Shown: positions 8,805 to 17,241 of the stretch, one piece after another
How positions within the stretch are numbered: the first letter of the stretch is position 1
How the letters are laid out: every line of letters starts with the position of its first letter
NCBI RefSeq assembly: GCF_000336675.1
Contig: NZ_AOMB01000012.1
Location: 1-60,604 of the forward strand
Reading direction: 5' to 3'
Length of the DNA stretch: 60,604 nt
DNA from: Halococcus hamelinensis 100A6
GTDB taxonomy: Archaea > Halobacteriota > Halobacteria > Halobacteriales > Halococcaceae
Notes under the pieces: generated by a model
Databases searched by the model: none
The model's input: only the letters and a program-made list of their open reading frames with translations
What the model was told of the DNA's origin: nothing
Program-made: the position numbers and the translations under genes

Positions 8805-8887
8805 ACCCACGCTTGGTACCGGCCACGCCTCACGGTGTCGCTTGCGGTCATCGGTGGCTACAAACCGCTCGCCGGCGACGAGTGGAC

Positions 8888-9349
8888 ATGAGCGACGCCG
8901 ACGTTCCCGACGGGATGACGGAGCTCCTCCAGCGGTTCATCGACGACCACGGCTACCTCTCGTGGCTCGGGACGACCGTGGAGTCGATGACCCACGACAC
9001 GCTCGTGCTGTCGGTCCCCTTCGACGAGAAGCTCTCGAACTCACGGCCGGGCGACGGCGACGACCCGGCCCAGGTCCACGGCGGCATCGCCGCGACCCTC
9101 ATCGACACCGCGGGCGGGATCGCGCTCCGACCCCACCTCGACGACCCGCTCAACGGCGGCGTGGCGACCATCAACCTCAACGTCAACTACCTCCGGCCCG
9201 CCGGCGGCGACCTCACCGCGACCGCGGCGGTCGTCAGAGCCGGGTCGAGCGTCGGCGTCTCCACCGTCACCGTCGAGAGCGAGGCCCCCGATGGCGAGTC
9301 CAAACCCGTGGCGACGGGCCAGGGTGCCTACCGGCTGTTCCGGTCGTAG
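8888..9349 (+). CDS. PaaI-type hotdog-fold thioesterase
   Basis: A 153-aa cytoplasmic acyl-CoA thioesterase of the PaaI/4HBT family. Recognisable elements are QVHGGIAATLIDTAGGIAL, carrying the HGG active-site turn and the conserved downstream acidic residue, TINLNVNYLRPAGGDLTATA, and the final strand GQGAYRLF. The ATG at 8888 gives the usual family length; upstream codons in the same frame are Arg-rich and unlike the family. The next gene is convergent and only 39 nt away. The acyl-CoA substrate cannot be told; neighbours give no pathway. Confidence 0.88.
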   Translation: MSDADVPDGMTELLQRFIDDHGYLSWLGTTVESMTHDTLVLSVPFDEKLSNSRPGDGDDPAQVHGGIAATLIDTAGGIALRPHLDDPLNGGVATINLNVNYLRPAGGDLTATAAVVRAGSSVGVSTVTVESEAPDGESKPVATGQGAYRLFRS

Positions 9350-9388
9350 ACCGCAAACCCAGTGGTCATCGACGCGACGCCCCGTCGG

Positions 9389-9958
9389 TCAGACGAACTC
9401 GACGTCGGCGCGTTCCGTGACTTCCCCGAACAGCCAGTCGGCGTGGTCCAGCGCGTACTCGTGGTGGGCGTCCTCGATGGCCCCGATGGCGTCCGAAACG
9501 AGAACGGGTCTGAAATCCCGCAGTCCGGCGCTGCCCGCGGTGTGGAGCACGCAGACGTTCGCGAGCGTCCCACAGATCACTAGGTCGTCGACCCCGCGCG
9601 CTCGTAGCCACCCCTCCAGTTCGGTGTCGTGGAAGGCGTCGTAGGTGTGTTTCTCGACGACGTGGTCGGCTTCGCCATCGAGTTCGTCGACGACTTCGGC
9701 TTCCCACGACCCCTCGACGACGTGCTCGCCCCAGCGCTCGAACTCGTCGTAGTAGTGGTTCCCCGCGAACTGCTCCGGCGGATGGACGTCGCGCGTGAAC
9801 ACCGTCTTCGCACCCGCCGCCCGGGCATCCGCGACGAGGTCGGCGATCGGATCGATCACGTCCTCGCTGGCGGGGGCGGAGAGGCTCCCGTCCGGGTGAC
9901 AGAACCCGTTTTGCATATCCACGACGACGACGGCGGTCCGGTCGGGGTCGAACTCCAT
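9389..9958 (-). CDS. pncA: Isochorismatase-family cysteine hydrolase, probable nicotinamidase
   Basis: A 189-aa cytoplasmic hydrolase. The catalytic triad of the family is visible as Asp14 (VVDMQNGF), Lys103 (EKHTYDAF) and Cys136 (LANVCVLHTA). The metal-binding set of nicotinamidases appears as Asp57 and His59 in TRDVHP and His68 in GNHYY. That favours nicotinamide deamidation to nicotinate over isochorismate hydrolysis. Context agrees: nicotinate phosphoribosyltransferase, which uses the product, lies 1.7 kb away. The ATG at 9958 is used because five extra upstream residues are not family-like. The assignment of activity is inference from residues plus neighbourhood. Confidence 0.8.
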   Translation of the reverse strand: MEFDPDRTAVVVVDMQNGFCHPDGSLSAPASEDVIDPIADLVADARAAGAKTVFTRDVHPPEQFAGNHYYDEFERWGEHVVEGSWEAEVVDELDGEADHVVEKHTYDAFHDTELEGWLRARGVDDLVICGTLANVCVLHTAGSAGLRDFRPVLVSDAIGAIEDAHHEYALDHADWLFGEVTERADVEFV

Positions 9959-10067
9959 GGTTCCACTACCCACGATGCGGGCAAAGGTCTTTTCGCGCCG
10001 GTGAGGGGTGCTCCCCGTCGGTCGCCGCAGTCGGACGTTTTTTGCCCGCCGGTCACATCGCTATCGT

Positions 10068-11609
10068 ATGCGAGCCGTCGCCGTTCTCCCCGTGGTCGCG
10101 CTGGTGGTTCTCGCCGGCTGCAGCGTCCCGTTCCTCGGTAGCGGTCCCAACGCCTCCGCTCCCACCTCGGGTTCGAGCGGGATGACGGAGGGGGACGGAA
10201 CGACGGGCGGAGCGGCCGAGGGGAACACGGGCGGTCCTAACGGCAACACGGGCGCAGCCAGTGCGGGCACGATCCCCCCGGACCCCGCGAACGACGCGCT
10301 CGGGTGGGAGGGTGGCTACTGGTACAACGAATCGATAGCGGTCACGACCGACGACGGCTACAACGCGAGCGAGCGCGCCGCGCTCGTCAACGTCACGATG
10401 GCGCGGGTCGAGCGGATCAGAGGGCTCGAATTCACGCAGTCGGTGCCGGTGGAGGTCATCTCCCGTGCCGACTACAGCCGGTCGACCGGCGATGGCGGTG
10501 GTCGTTCGGCGGCCTTCCGGACGTTCGACAACGCGAAGTTCGAGGGGCTGTTCCTGGTCGGCGAGGACCGCAACTCGCTCGCGGTCCAGCAGTCGAACCG
10601 CGGCCAGAACGTCCTCGGCTACTACAGCCCGGCGAACGACTCGATCGTCGTGGTCTCGCCGACGGCCACCCCCGACATCGACCCCTCGACGCTGGCCCAC
10701 GAGCTGACCCACGCGCTCCAAGACCAGCAGTTCAACCTCTCGTCGTCGAACCCCGCGACCCGGGACGCCTACAACGCCCGGAACGGGCTGATCGAGGGCG
10801 ACGCCAACTACATCGAGGACCAGTACGACGCGGCCTGTGAGGCCGAGTGGCAGTGTACCCAGGCCGCGGCCGGGAGCGCCGGCACCGCCACCAGCGGGGG
10901 CGGCGACAGCACCAGTAGCCTCGACCTGGGGGTCTACATCCTCTCGTACTTCCCGTACGCCGACGGGCCCGCGTTCGTGAGCTACCTCCGTTCGCACGGC
11001 GGCTGGGAACGCGTGAACGCGGCCTACGACGACCTCCCGGCGAGCGCCGAGCAGGTGATCCACCCCGCGAAGTACGGCACCGACCCTCCCACCAACCTCA
11101 CGGTCACGAACAGCACCTCCAACGGCTGGGAGCGGGTGCGTCCGCCGGGCCGGCCCGACTACGCCGTGCTCGGTCAGTCGGCGCTCGCGGCGACCTTCGG
11201 CGCGACGCTCTACGACGACTACAACGACTCCTCGGTCGTCGCGCCGGGGACGTTCCTCAACCTCGAAGCCGGGAGCGTCAACACCAGCGACCCGTTCAAC
11301 TACGGGTTCAACTACACCAACGGCTGGGATGGCGACCGGATGGCGGTCTATCGGAAGGGTAACGAGACGGGCTACGTCTGGACGCTCGCGTGGGATTCGC
11401 CCGCCGAGGCCCGCGAGTTCGTCGACGGCTACCACGACCTCCTCTCACACTGGGGCGGCGAACCGGAATCGGGAAGCGGGGACGTCTGGGTGGTCCGTGA
11501 CGACAGCCCCTACAGCGACGCCTTCCGGGTCACGCGGGACGGAGACACCGTCACCATCGTCAACGCGCCCGAGACCGGGGACCTGAACGACGTCCACGCC
11601 GCCGGGTAA
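10068..11609 (+). CDS. Hvo_1808-like surface lipoprotein with HEXXH motif
   Basis: A 513-aa secreted protein with a short Sec-type lipoprotein signal (hydrophobic VLPVVALVVLAGC, Cys18) and a Ser/Gly/Thr/Asn linker to about residue 70. The mature domain has the zinc-metalloprotease-like HELTHALQD (His211, His215), followed by NLSSSNPATRDAY and a downstream GDANYIEDQY whose Glu/Asp might complete a metal site. It resembles the haloarchaeal Hvo_1808 surface-protein family, whose function is unknown to me. Many NxS/T sites suggest N-glycosylation. It ends 35 nt before pncB on the same strand. No twin Arg is present, unlike the other lipoproteins here. Confidence 0.82.
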   Translation: MRAVAVLPVVALVVLAGCSVPFLGSGPNASAPTSGSSGMTEGDGTTGGAAEGNTGGPNGNTGAASAGTIPPDPANDALGWEGGYWYNESIAVTTDDGYNASERAALVNVTMARVERIRGLEFTQSVPVEVISRADYSRSTGDGGGRSAAFRTFDNAKFEGLFLVGEDRNSLAVQQSNRGQNVLGYYSPANDSIVVVSPTATPDIDPSTLAHELTHALQDQQFNLSSSNPATRDAYNARNGLIEGDANYIEDQYDAACEAEWQCTQAAAGSAGTATSGGGDSTSSLDLGVYILSYFPYADGPAFVSYLRSHGGWERVNAAYDDLPASAEQVIHPAKYGTDPPTNLTVTNSTSNGWERVRPPGRPDYAVLGQSALAATFGATLYDDYNDSSVVAPGTFLNLEAGSVNTSDPFNYGFNYTNGWDGDRMAVYRKGNETGYVWTLAWDSPAEAREFVDGYHDLLSHWGGEPESGSGDVWVVRDDSPYSDAFRVTRDGDTVTIVNAPETGDLNDVHAAG

Positions 11610-11644
11610 CGAACGCTTTTCCACCTCCCCCGAGGAGTTCGTGC

Positions 11645-12796
11645 ATGTCCGACGCCGAGTTCGACATCGTCCCGCCCGCCGCCATCCGCGAGGGCCGCGC
11701 CACCGACGCCTACTTCGAACGGACCGTCGAGACGCTCGACCACGTCGGCGAGAACCCGACGGTGGTCGCCGAAGTCACCGCCGACCAGTTTCCGACCGGC
11801 GAGTTCGAGGTCTTCGCCGGCATCGAGGACGCCGCCCGCCTCCTCTCGGACCTGGCCATCGACGTCGACGCCCTCCGTGAGGGCCAACTGTTCGACGGCG
11901 GACCGGTGCTTCGGGTCGAGGGGCCGTACCTCGAGTTCGCTCGGCTCGAAACCTCGCTCTTGGGGTTTCTCTCGCACCCCTCCGGAATGGCGACGAGCGC
12001 GCTTCGGGCGCGGCTGGCGGCCCCCGACTCCTCGCTGTTGAGCTTCGGCGCGCGCCACGTTCACCCCTCGATCGCGGCGGTCGTCGAGCGGAGCGCCCTC
12101 GTGGCGGGCTTCGACGGCTTCTCGCACGTGGCGGCGGGCGACATCCTGGAGCGCGAGGCCAGCGGCACGATGCCCCACGCGCTCGTGATCTGTTTCGGGA
12201 AGGGGAACCAGGAGGACGCGTGGGTCGCCTTCGACGAGGCCGCACCCGAGTCCGTCCCCCGGATCGCGCTGTGTGACACCTACACCGACGAGGTCGACGA
12301 GACCCTCCGGGCGGCCGACGCGCTCGGCGAGGACCTCGACAGCGTCCGGATCGACACCACGGGCTCGCGCCGCGGGGACTTCCGACACATCCTGCGCGAG
12401 GTGCGCTGGGCGCTCGACGTCCGGGGCCGCGAGGACGTCGGCCTCTTCGCCAGCGGCGGTCTCGACCCCGAGACGCTCCGCGACCTCCGGGACGTCGCGG
12501 ACGGGTTCGGCGTCGGGAGTTACGTCTCGAACGCCGACCCCGTCGATTTCGCGCTCGATATCGTCGAGATCGACGGCGAACCCGTCTCGAAACGCGGGAA
12601 GCTCTCGGGGAGAAAGCAGGTCTATCGGACGCCCGACGGCGGCCACCACGTCGCGCTCGCCGACCACGACGCCGAGGGCGAGCCGCTGTTGGAACCGCTG
12701 GTCCGCGACGGCGAGGTCGTCCGGGAGTTCGACCTCGACGCGGCGGCCGAACGAGCGAGAGAGGACGCCGAGCGCGTGGGATTCGGGACGGACTAA
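11645..12796 (+). CDS. pncB: Nicotinate phosphoribosyltransferase
   Basis: Joins nicotinate and PRPP to give nicotinate mononucleotide in the Preiss-Handler NAD salvage route. The 383-aa protein has the archaeal short form: SLLGFLSHPSGMAT near residues 105-118, FGARHVHPS, HVAAGDILE, the long GTMPHALVICFGKG segment and the phosphoribosyl-binding FASGGLDPETLRDL. It ends with GRKQVYRTPDGGHHVALADHD. The ATG at 11645 gives the normal N-terminus. It follows the surface lipoprotein by 35 nt. The probable nicotinamidase is 1.7 kb upstream on the other strand. Confidence 0.93.
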   Translation: MSDAEFDIVPPAAIREGRATDAYFERTVETLDHVGENPTVVAEVTADQFPTGEFEVFAGIEDAARLLSDLAIDVDALREGQLFDGGPVLRVEGPYLEFARLETSLLGFLSHPSGMATSALRARLAAPDSSLLSFGARHVHPSIAAVVERSALVAGFDGFSHVAAGDILEREASGTMPHALVICFGKGNQEDAWVAFDEAAPESVPRIALCDTYTDEVDETLRAADALGEDLDSVRIDTTGSRRGDFRHILREVRWALDVRGREDVGLFASGGLDPETLRDLRDVADGFGVGSYVSNADPVDFALDIVEIDGEPVSKRGKLSGRKQVYRTPDGGHHVALADHDAEGEPLLEPLVRDGEVVREFDLDAAAERAREDAERVGFGTD

Positions 12797-12876
12797 CTGT
12801 TCACGGTCGCTCCACCGACACGGTTTCTTTCGGAATCGATAGCAATCCATAAGAAGCGGATCCGCGTGCCCGTTCC

Positions 12877-13506
12877 ATGGTCCGGAACGTGTTTTTCGAC
12901 CCCGACCGCTTCTTCCGGGAGCGCGACGAGCTCACGCTGCTGCAGCCGCTTCTGGTTCTGATCCTTGCGGGGCTCGCGTCGGTCTTCTCGACGCTGGTGC
13001 TGTTGATCTCCATACCGGGCAGTGGAATGGGTACTGGTCCCTTCGTCGTCCTCAGTATCCTGCTGAATGCACCGATCTCGTTCGGATGGCTACTCCTCCA
13101 ATGTGGCCTCTACACTGGCACGTTCCACCTCCTCTCGTCCGTACTTGGTGGAAACGGCTCGCTCGACACCACGTTCAAGGTCACGGCGTGGGGTTTCGTC
13201 CCGGTCGTCTTCGTGGGTCTTCTCGATCCCGTCATGCGATACCTCGCCTACGGCGGCGGCAACGGTGTCGCGACCTTCGCCTTCCTTAGCGGGGTCAGAG
13301 CGAGCACCTCAGGCCACTCGATGCTCCTGCTGAACGCTTTCGGACTCGTGTTCACGCTCTGGCAGGCGGTCATCTGGCTGTTCGGGGTCCGGCGAACCCA
13401 TCATCTCCCGTTGCGCCGGGCGGTTGTGGTCGTCGGAATTCCGGTCGCGGTGGCACTGTTCTTGAGCGTCGGCAGTGCGGTGGTTTCCATGACGAACGTG
13501 TTCTGA
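12877..13506 (+). CDS. YIP1-family membrane protein
   Basis: A 209-aa integral membrane protein with five predicted helices: about 22-44, 52-75, 90-110, 137-165 and 175-200. The N-terminus (FFDPDRFFRERDEL) is the pattern typical of archaeal YIP1 proteins. An AT-rich CCATAAGAAG about 26 nt before the ATG looks like BoxA and supports leaderless translation from 12877. Function in archaea is unknown; eukaryotic relatives act in vesicle traffic. Codon use is somewhat less GC-biased than in neighbouring genes. Confidence 0.8.
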   Translation: MVRNVFFDPDRFFRERDELTLLQPLLVLILAGLASVFSTLVLLISIPGSGMGTGPFVVLSILLNAPISFGWLLLQCGLYTGTFHLLSSVLGGNGSLDTTFKVTAWGFVPVVFVGLLDPVMRYLAYGGGNGVATFAFLSGVRASTSGHSMLLLNAFGLVFTLWQAVIWLFGVRRTHHLPLRRAVVVVGIPVAVALFLSVGSAVVSMTNVF

Positions 13507-13546
13507 GATTCCGACCTCATAGGATTCTAGATGGATGACTGTGGCT

Positions 13547-13828
13547 CTATCTCCCGGCTGGTATCCCAACCGGCGGAACGGCTGGATGGAGGATTCCGTC
13601 CACGATTAGAACGACAAGGAGGAGCAGCACGACGAGCCAGTTGATACGGGACCTCGAAATCCGGCGCACCCCGGCGAATCCGAGTACCGAAGCGACGAGC
13701 ACGACGACCCCGGCGACGGCTATCGTCATGCGCTGTCCGCCGTTGCCGACGACCATCGCCAGCACGGCGAGGAACCCACCGAGTATTCGGAGAGTCACCA
13801 GCACGAGGTCAGTTCCTTTATCGCCCAC
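13547..13828 (-). CDS. Small three-helix membrane protein, function unknown
   Basis: A 93-aa hydrophobic protein convergent with the YIP1 gene. Helices are at about residues 6-28, 34-56 and 66-86, with a basic loop (GVRRISRSR) between the second and third. The frame can be extended to a TTG at 13858. I prefer the GTG at 13828 because the AT-rich run at 13851-13864 then sits at BoxA distance. The family was not recognised, and no functional motif is visible. Confidence 0.55.
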   Translation of the reverse strand: MGDKGTDLVLVTLRILGGFLAVLAMVVGNGGQRMTIAVAGVVVLVASVLGFAGVRRISRSRINWLVVLLLLVVLIVDGILHPAVPPVGIPAGR

Positions 13829-13905
13829 CGCGCCCGGTTCGGAGCGTTCTGTTATCAATTAATTGTCCGCTCTGGTCCCTCGGGGCCGGCGGCCGACGTC
13901 CGAAC

Positions 13906-13914
13906 GGTTTTACT
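13906..13914 (+). promoter_or_regulatory. BoxA/TATA-like element for RNase P RNA
   Basis: GGTTTTACT is centred about 24 nt upstream of the predicted RNase P RNA 5' end at 13934, the spacing expected for archaeal TBP/TFB initiation. It is the only AT-rich segment in the GC-rich DNA just before the RNA. Confidence 0.6.
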
Positions 13915-13933
13915 CGCCCGCCGAGAACCACCA

Positions 13934-14351
13934 ACTGGCAGAGAGAGCTCGGCCACCGCGGCGGGCCGGCGCGGACTCGTCGCGCCGGCCCGCACGCGAG
14001 GAACGTCCCCCCACCGCCGGGCGGGCGACCGGGGCGACCCCGGGGCGGGAGACCGTCGGCTCTGGAACAGCAACGAGACCCCTCCACCCGACCGATGAGG
14101 TGCGGGAGGGACATCCCTCCTGCTCGCGAACCCCGCGCAGAAGGCAGCCGCCGAGAAAGCAACGGGGAGTTGACCAACCGAGGATCGTGCGGCGACCGAC
14201 GCCGCCGACGGTGGAGAACGGATGGAACGGCGAATCCTCGCCGGTGCAAGTCCGCGCCACGCGGCACGCGCCGCACGGTAGCCCGGCAGGGGCGCGGACG
14301 CATAGCCGAATGCCGGGACGAACAGAAGGGGGCGTACTCCTCTCAGCCACT
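13934..14351 (+). ncRNA. rnpB: RNase P RNA, archaeal type
   Basis: Catalytic RNA that trims the 5' leader of pre-tRNAs, about 418 nt. Conserved regions are in order: CR-I as GAGGAACGTCCCCCC (near 13995), a middle GAACGGATGGAACGGCGA followed by GGTGCAAGTCC (CR-IV-like, near 14220-14255), and CR-V as ACAGAAGGGGGCGTAC (near 14322-14337). The ends close by a P1 helix: ACTGGC/GAGAG at 13934-13945 pairs with 14340-14351 with only two mismatches. This pairing defines my boundaries. Every reading frame across the region is a shadow. A GC-rich helix with a GACTCGTC loop lies near 13960-13990. TauE/SafE follows 239 nt downstream. Confidence 0.95.
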
Positions 14352-14590
14352 CACGTCGCGAGTGACGGCCACGAACCGGCGATCTTTGTCCCGTTTTGCG
14401 ACGCGCGCTCTCGGGAGAACGACCGTTTCGAGCCCCCAGTCGCCGCCATCCGTCGGATACCGCCGACCGCCGACGAAACGCATAGCTGCAGGGCTCACCG
14501 ACGACACCCGCATTATCCGTGTCCGGGGCCTATCGGACACCAGCGCGGCACGCCGGCCGCGGTCGCCGGTTCACCTGAGTGATTCACCAA

Positions 14591-15511
14591 ATGGCTACCA
14601 CCGGATCAACAGTCGACGTCGAACAGTTCCTGAAGAACCTCACCGCGTTGCGGTACCGCGAGGTCACGATGACAGTAGCGACCCTCGCCGTGCTCGCGGG
14701 TGCGGTCGTGTTCTTCCCCGGGATCGAGAACGTCACCCAGGGCATCCAGGCGGACGTCTCGCCCGTACTCCTCGTGCTCTTTCTCGGCGTCGCGGTCCTC
14801 GCGGGTGCGATCAAGGGGATGCTCGGGTTCGGTTACGCGCTGGTCGCGACCCCGATCTTCGCGAGCGTGGTCGACCCGACGCTCGCCGTGGTGGTGCTCG
14901 CGATCCCGCCGTGGATGATCAACGTCTTCCAGGTGGGTGAGACCGACACCGGCCTCGACTTCGTCCGCGAGGAGTGGGTGCTGATGGCGCTCGCGGTCGC
15001 CGGCGCGGTCGTCGGCGTGGTCGCCCTCAGCACCTACAGCGCCGGCCCGATCGTGCCGTTCGTCATCGCGCTGGTCATCCTCGGCTACGCGCTCTTCGAG
15101 ATCTTCGGCGGGTTCCTCACGGTCGAGGAGGCCCACCACCCGGTCGGGCTCGGGACCGCCGGCGCGCTGGAGGGCTTTCTGCTCGCGGTCTCGAACCTCG
15201 GGCCGCTCCTGCCGGCGTACTACCACACCTTCGAGCGCGACACCGAACGCTACATCGGCGGGCTTTCGATGGTGCTCGGGGCGATCTTCACGGTCCGGAT
15301 CCTCGTGATGGTGGCCGACGGGCTCATGACGCCCTACCGGCTCTGGCTCGGCTGTGCGATCGCGGTCGTCACCATCGTCGGCCTCCTCCTCGGCACCTAC
15401 CTCCGACGGCTGGAGGTCGACGAGACCAAGTTCAACTGGTTCGTGGTCGCGCTGCTCGTGGTGATCGCGCTCAACATCCTCCGGAAGACGGTACCGGCGC
15501 TCTTCCTCTGA
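14591..15511 (+). CDS. TauE/SafE-family sulfite/anion exporter
   Basis: A 306-aa polytopic membrane protein of the TauE/SafE (DUF81) family, which moves small organic or sulfur oxyanions. Seven to eight hydrophobic segments are visible, with the family loops KGMLGFGYALVATPI near residues 73-87 and EGFLLAVSNLGPLLPAYY in the second half, the two repeated glycine-rich signatures. The ATG at 14591 is used; a GTG four codons upstream is also possible. The ~200 bp between the RNase P RNA and this gene has no other feature I can support. Substrate is unknown. Confidence 0.88.
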   Translation: MATTGSTVDVEQFLKNLTALRYREVTMTVATLAVLAGAVVFFPGIENVTQGIQADVSPVLLVLFLGVAVLAGAIKGMLGFGYALVATPIFASVVDPTLAVVVLAIPPWMINVFQVGETDTGLDFVREEWVLMALAVAGAVVGVVALSTYSAGPIVPFVIALVILGYALFEIFGGFLTVEEAHHPVGLGTAGALEGFLLAVSNLGPLLPAYYHTFERDTERYIGGLSMVLGAIFTVRILVMVADGLMTPYRLWLGCAIAVVTIVGLLLGTYLRRLEVDETKFNWFVVALLVVIALNILRKTVPALFL

Positions 15512-15512
15512 T

Positions 15513-15851
15513 TCAGGGCCGGAGATAAGCGTAACCGGCTTCCTGAAGGCGAGCGAGTTCGCCAACGCCCGATGGGACCACCTCGACGCCGTCGATGAGG
15601 TCGTCCTCCCCGACCTCGGTCCCGGCGAAGGTGTTCCGACACTGCTTGAAGACGACGCCTCGTTCTTGGAGGGTTTCGACCGCCTCGCGCTGTGACGAGT
15701 CCGCGACGAGCAACCGGAGCCCGCCGCTGTTGGCGACCAGTGCGACCGCGTCCGTTTCGACCGTGGAGTCGTCGAGGAGGTTCGCGACGTTGTTCGTGAC
15801 GCGTGCGTGGAGCTCGGGATCGTCGTTCGAGTGATGGAAGACGACGTTCAC
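15513..15851 (-). CDS. DsrE-family small protein
   Basis: A 112-aa protein read from a GTG at 15851. The start MNVVFHHSNDDPELH, the central VALVANSGGLRLLVADSS, and the single Cys in GVVFKQCRNTF fit the DsrE/YchN sulfur-relay-like fold, in which a Cys at this position can carry sulfur. The longer frame to 16001 runs into a tandem repeat and adds Ser/Pro-rich residues, so it was rejected. It is convergent with the TauE/SafE gene with 1 nt between them; a sulfur-related link between the two is only suggestive. Confidence 0.75.
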   Translation of the reverse strand: MNVVFHHSNDDPELHARVTNNVANLLDDSTVETDAVALVANSGGLRLLVADSSQREAVETLQERGVVFKQCRNTFAGTEVGEDDLIDGVEVVPSGVGELARLQEAGYAYLRP

Positions 15852-15897
15852 GACGGGGACGACGACCGCTATCGGTTCAAACCGTTCGATGCTGCGA

Positions 15898-15965
15898 GGG
15901 ACGGATCCGGTGACGGACGGACCCGATGACAGGGACGGACCTGCTGATAGGGACGGACGACACGA
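15898..15965. repeat. Short tandem repeat, ~17-18 bp unit, about four copies
   Basis: Units begin GGGACGGA or GGACGGAC near 15898, 15915, 15932 and 15950, with diverged tails. The array sits upstream of the DsrE-like start and makes the longer frame there encode a Ser/Gly/Pro repeat. The remaining gap from 15966 to 16213 has a Cys/His/Pro-coding-looking but unsupported composition and no gene I can defend. Confidence 0.6.
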
Positions 15966-16213
15966 CTGCGACCGCACCCACAGCACCCGCCTACCCCGCA
16001 CCTAGAAACCCGGGCACTTGCCTGCCCCGCACCCGGCCACACGGCCTGCACACCACAGTACTCACGTCTCGCAACCCCCGCGCCGTCGGTCGAATTCTTC
16101 CCCGAATCCTCCGTGGAAACGGCTGACACGGGTCGTCGAGAACGCACGAACCAGTCGCTCTTCGGCCCGTTTCTCCAGACGAAACCAAGGGGTTCGGCGT
16201 GCGTCGAGACCGA

Positions 16214-16888
16214 CTACTTCGTGCGGAACGCGCGGTCGCCGGCGTCGCCCAGCCCGGGTACGATGAAGCCGTTCTCGTCGAGGTGGTCGTCGATGCTCAC
16301 CGTCAGGAGGTCGGCCTCGGGGTAGGCTTCCCCCACTCGGAGGAGGCCGGGCGGCGCGCTGACCGCCGAGAGCACGATGAGGCGCTCGGGGTCGGCGTCG
16401 GAGAGGACGTGGTCGAGCACCGTACACATCGTCGAACCGGTGGCGAGCATCGGGTCGGCGACGATCACGGTGTCCTTCTCGGTGATCTCGGGGAGCTTGG
16501 TGTAGTCGATGGTGATCGGGAACTCGCCCTCGTCGTTCATTCCTGCACTTTCGTCGCGGCCAGCACTGATGACGCCCTGTTTCGCCCGCGGGAACGCCTT
16601 CAGCAGGCCCTCGACGAACGGCGTCGCCGCCCGGAGGACGTTGATGATCACGACGTCGTCGAGCCCTTTCACCCGCTCGCCGGTGGTCTCCTCCAGCGGC
16701 GTGGTGATCGAGACGTACTCGGTCTCCATCGCGCCGTCGATGACCTCGTAGCCACAGATACGACCGAGTTTCACGAGCCCCTTCCGAAAGGCGACCTGTT
16801 CGGTTTCGACGCTTCGGAGGCGCGAGAGCGTGTCGCGCGCGAGCGCGTGCGTGATGAGCGAGGCGGAGTCGCGTTCGACGATGGGCAT
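16214..16888 (-). CDS. upp: Uracil phosphoribosyltransferase
   Basis: Salvages uracil with PRPP to give UMP, in the cytoplasm. The protein is 224 aa from the second Met ([10 protein letters not shown]). Core features are [35 protein letters not shown], the PRPP-binding [12 protein letters not shown] and the C-terminal uracil-binding [13 protein letters not shown] chose the ATG at 16888 rather than 16903 because a TATA element lies 27 nt upstream of it, which suits a leaderless message; from 16903 the element would be only 12 nt away. PyrC of the de novo route is about 10 kb distant. Confidence 0.95.
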   Translation of the reverse strand: MPIVERDSASLITHALARDTLSRLRSVETEQVAFRKGLVKLGRICGYEVIDGAMETEYVSITTPLEETTGERVKGLDDVVIINVLRAATPFVEGLLKAFPRAKQGVISAGRDESAGMNDEGEFPITIDYTKLPEITEKDTVIVADPMLATGSTMCTVLDHVLSDADPERLIVLSAVSAPPGLLRVGEAYPEADLLTVSIDDHLDENGFIVPGLGDAGDRAFRTK

Positions 16889-16911
16889 GAATTGATGCGC
16901 CATCCGAGCGC

Positions 16912-16920
16912 GTATAAGTT
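16912..16920 (-). promoter_or_regulatory. BoxA/TATA-like element for upp
   Basis: On the minus strand this reads AACTTATAC, the clearest TATA in the neighbourhood. Its distance to the codon at 16888 (about 27 nt) decides the choice of upp start. Confidence 0.65.
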
Positions 16921-16948
16921 CACCCGTCCGGCGCGCCTTCGGGATGGG

Positions 16949-17128
16949 TTACCGGAGCACCGCGAGGTAGGTCACGAGCGCGAGCAGGAGGGTGGCGAAA
17001 CCGACGGTGAGCCACGAGAAGGCGAGGCTGCCGACGAGCGAGAGCCCCCGGACTACGAGGGTCGAAAAGACCGCCGAGAGCACGAGGTCGATCGCGATGA
17101 GTACTCGAATGTCGCCGTCGGTGGCCAT
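16949..17128 (-). CDS. Two-helix 59-aa membrane protein, function unknown
   Basis: A short frame with ATG at 17128. It encodes two hydrophobic stretches (about 9-30 and 34-57) joined by GSLAF and begins with the hydrophilic MATDGDIRV. It lies between upp and the phosphate-permease gene on the same strand, 113 nt after the permease start-side gap, and could belong to the same transcript as upp. The much longer open frame upstream of this ATG is antisense-type shadow over the phosphate permease. The family is not recognised. Confidence 0.6.
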   Translation of the reverse strand: MATDGDIRVLIAIDLVLSAVFSTLVVRGLSLVGSLAFSWLTVGFATLLLALVTYLAVLR

Positions 17129-17241
17129 CGTTCGGGTTCGTGACCCCGCGGACTTAGCTCTGTTCCGCTCCTGTCGATACTCGGCGACACGGACGTCCGG
17201 ACCGATCCTGCCCGTCCTCGAAAATCGGCTGCAGTTCCGTC

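Noticed and set aside
10053-11435. 460-codon minus-strand frame under the Hvo_1808-like gene
   Set aside because: Reverse shadow of a gene with a signal peptide and HEXXH motif.
13855-14940. Several ORFs crossing 13.9-14.4 kb
   Set aside because: They cover the RNase P RNA; their predicted proteins are Arg/Pro-rich and lack family features.
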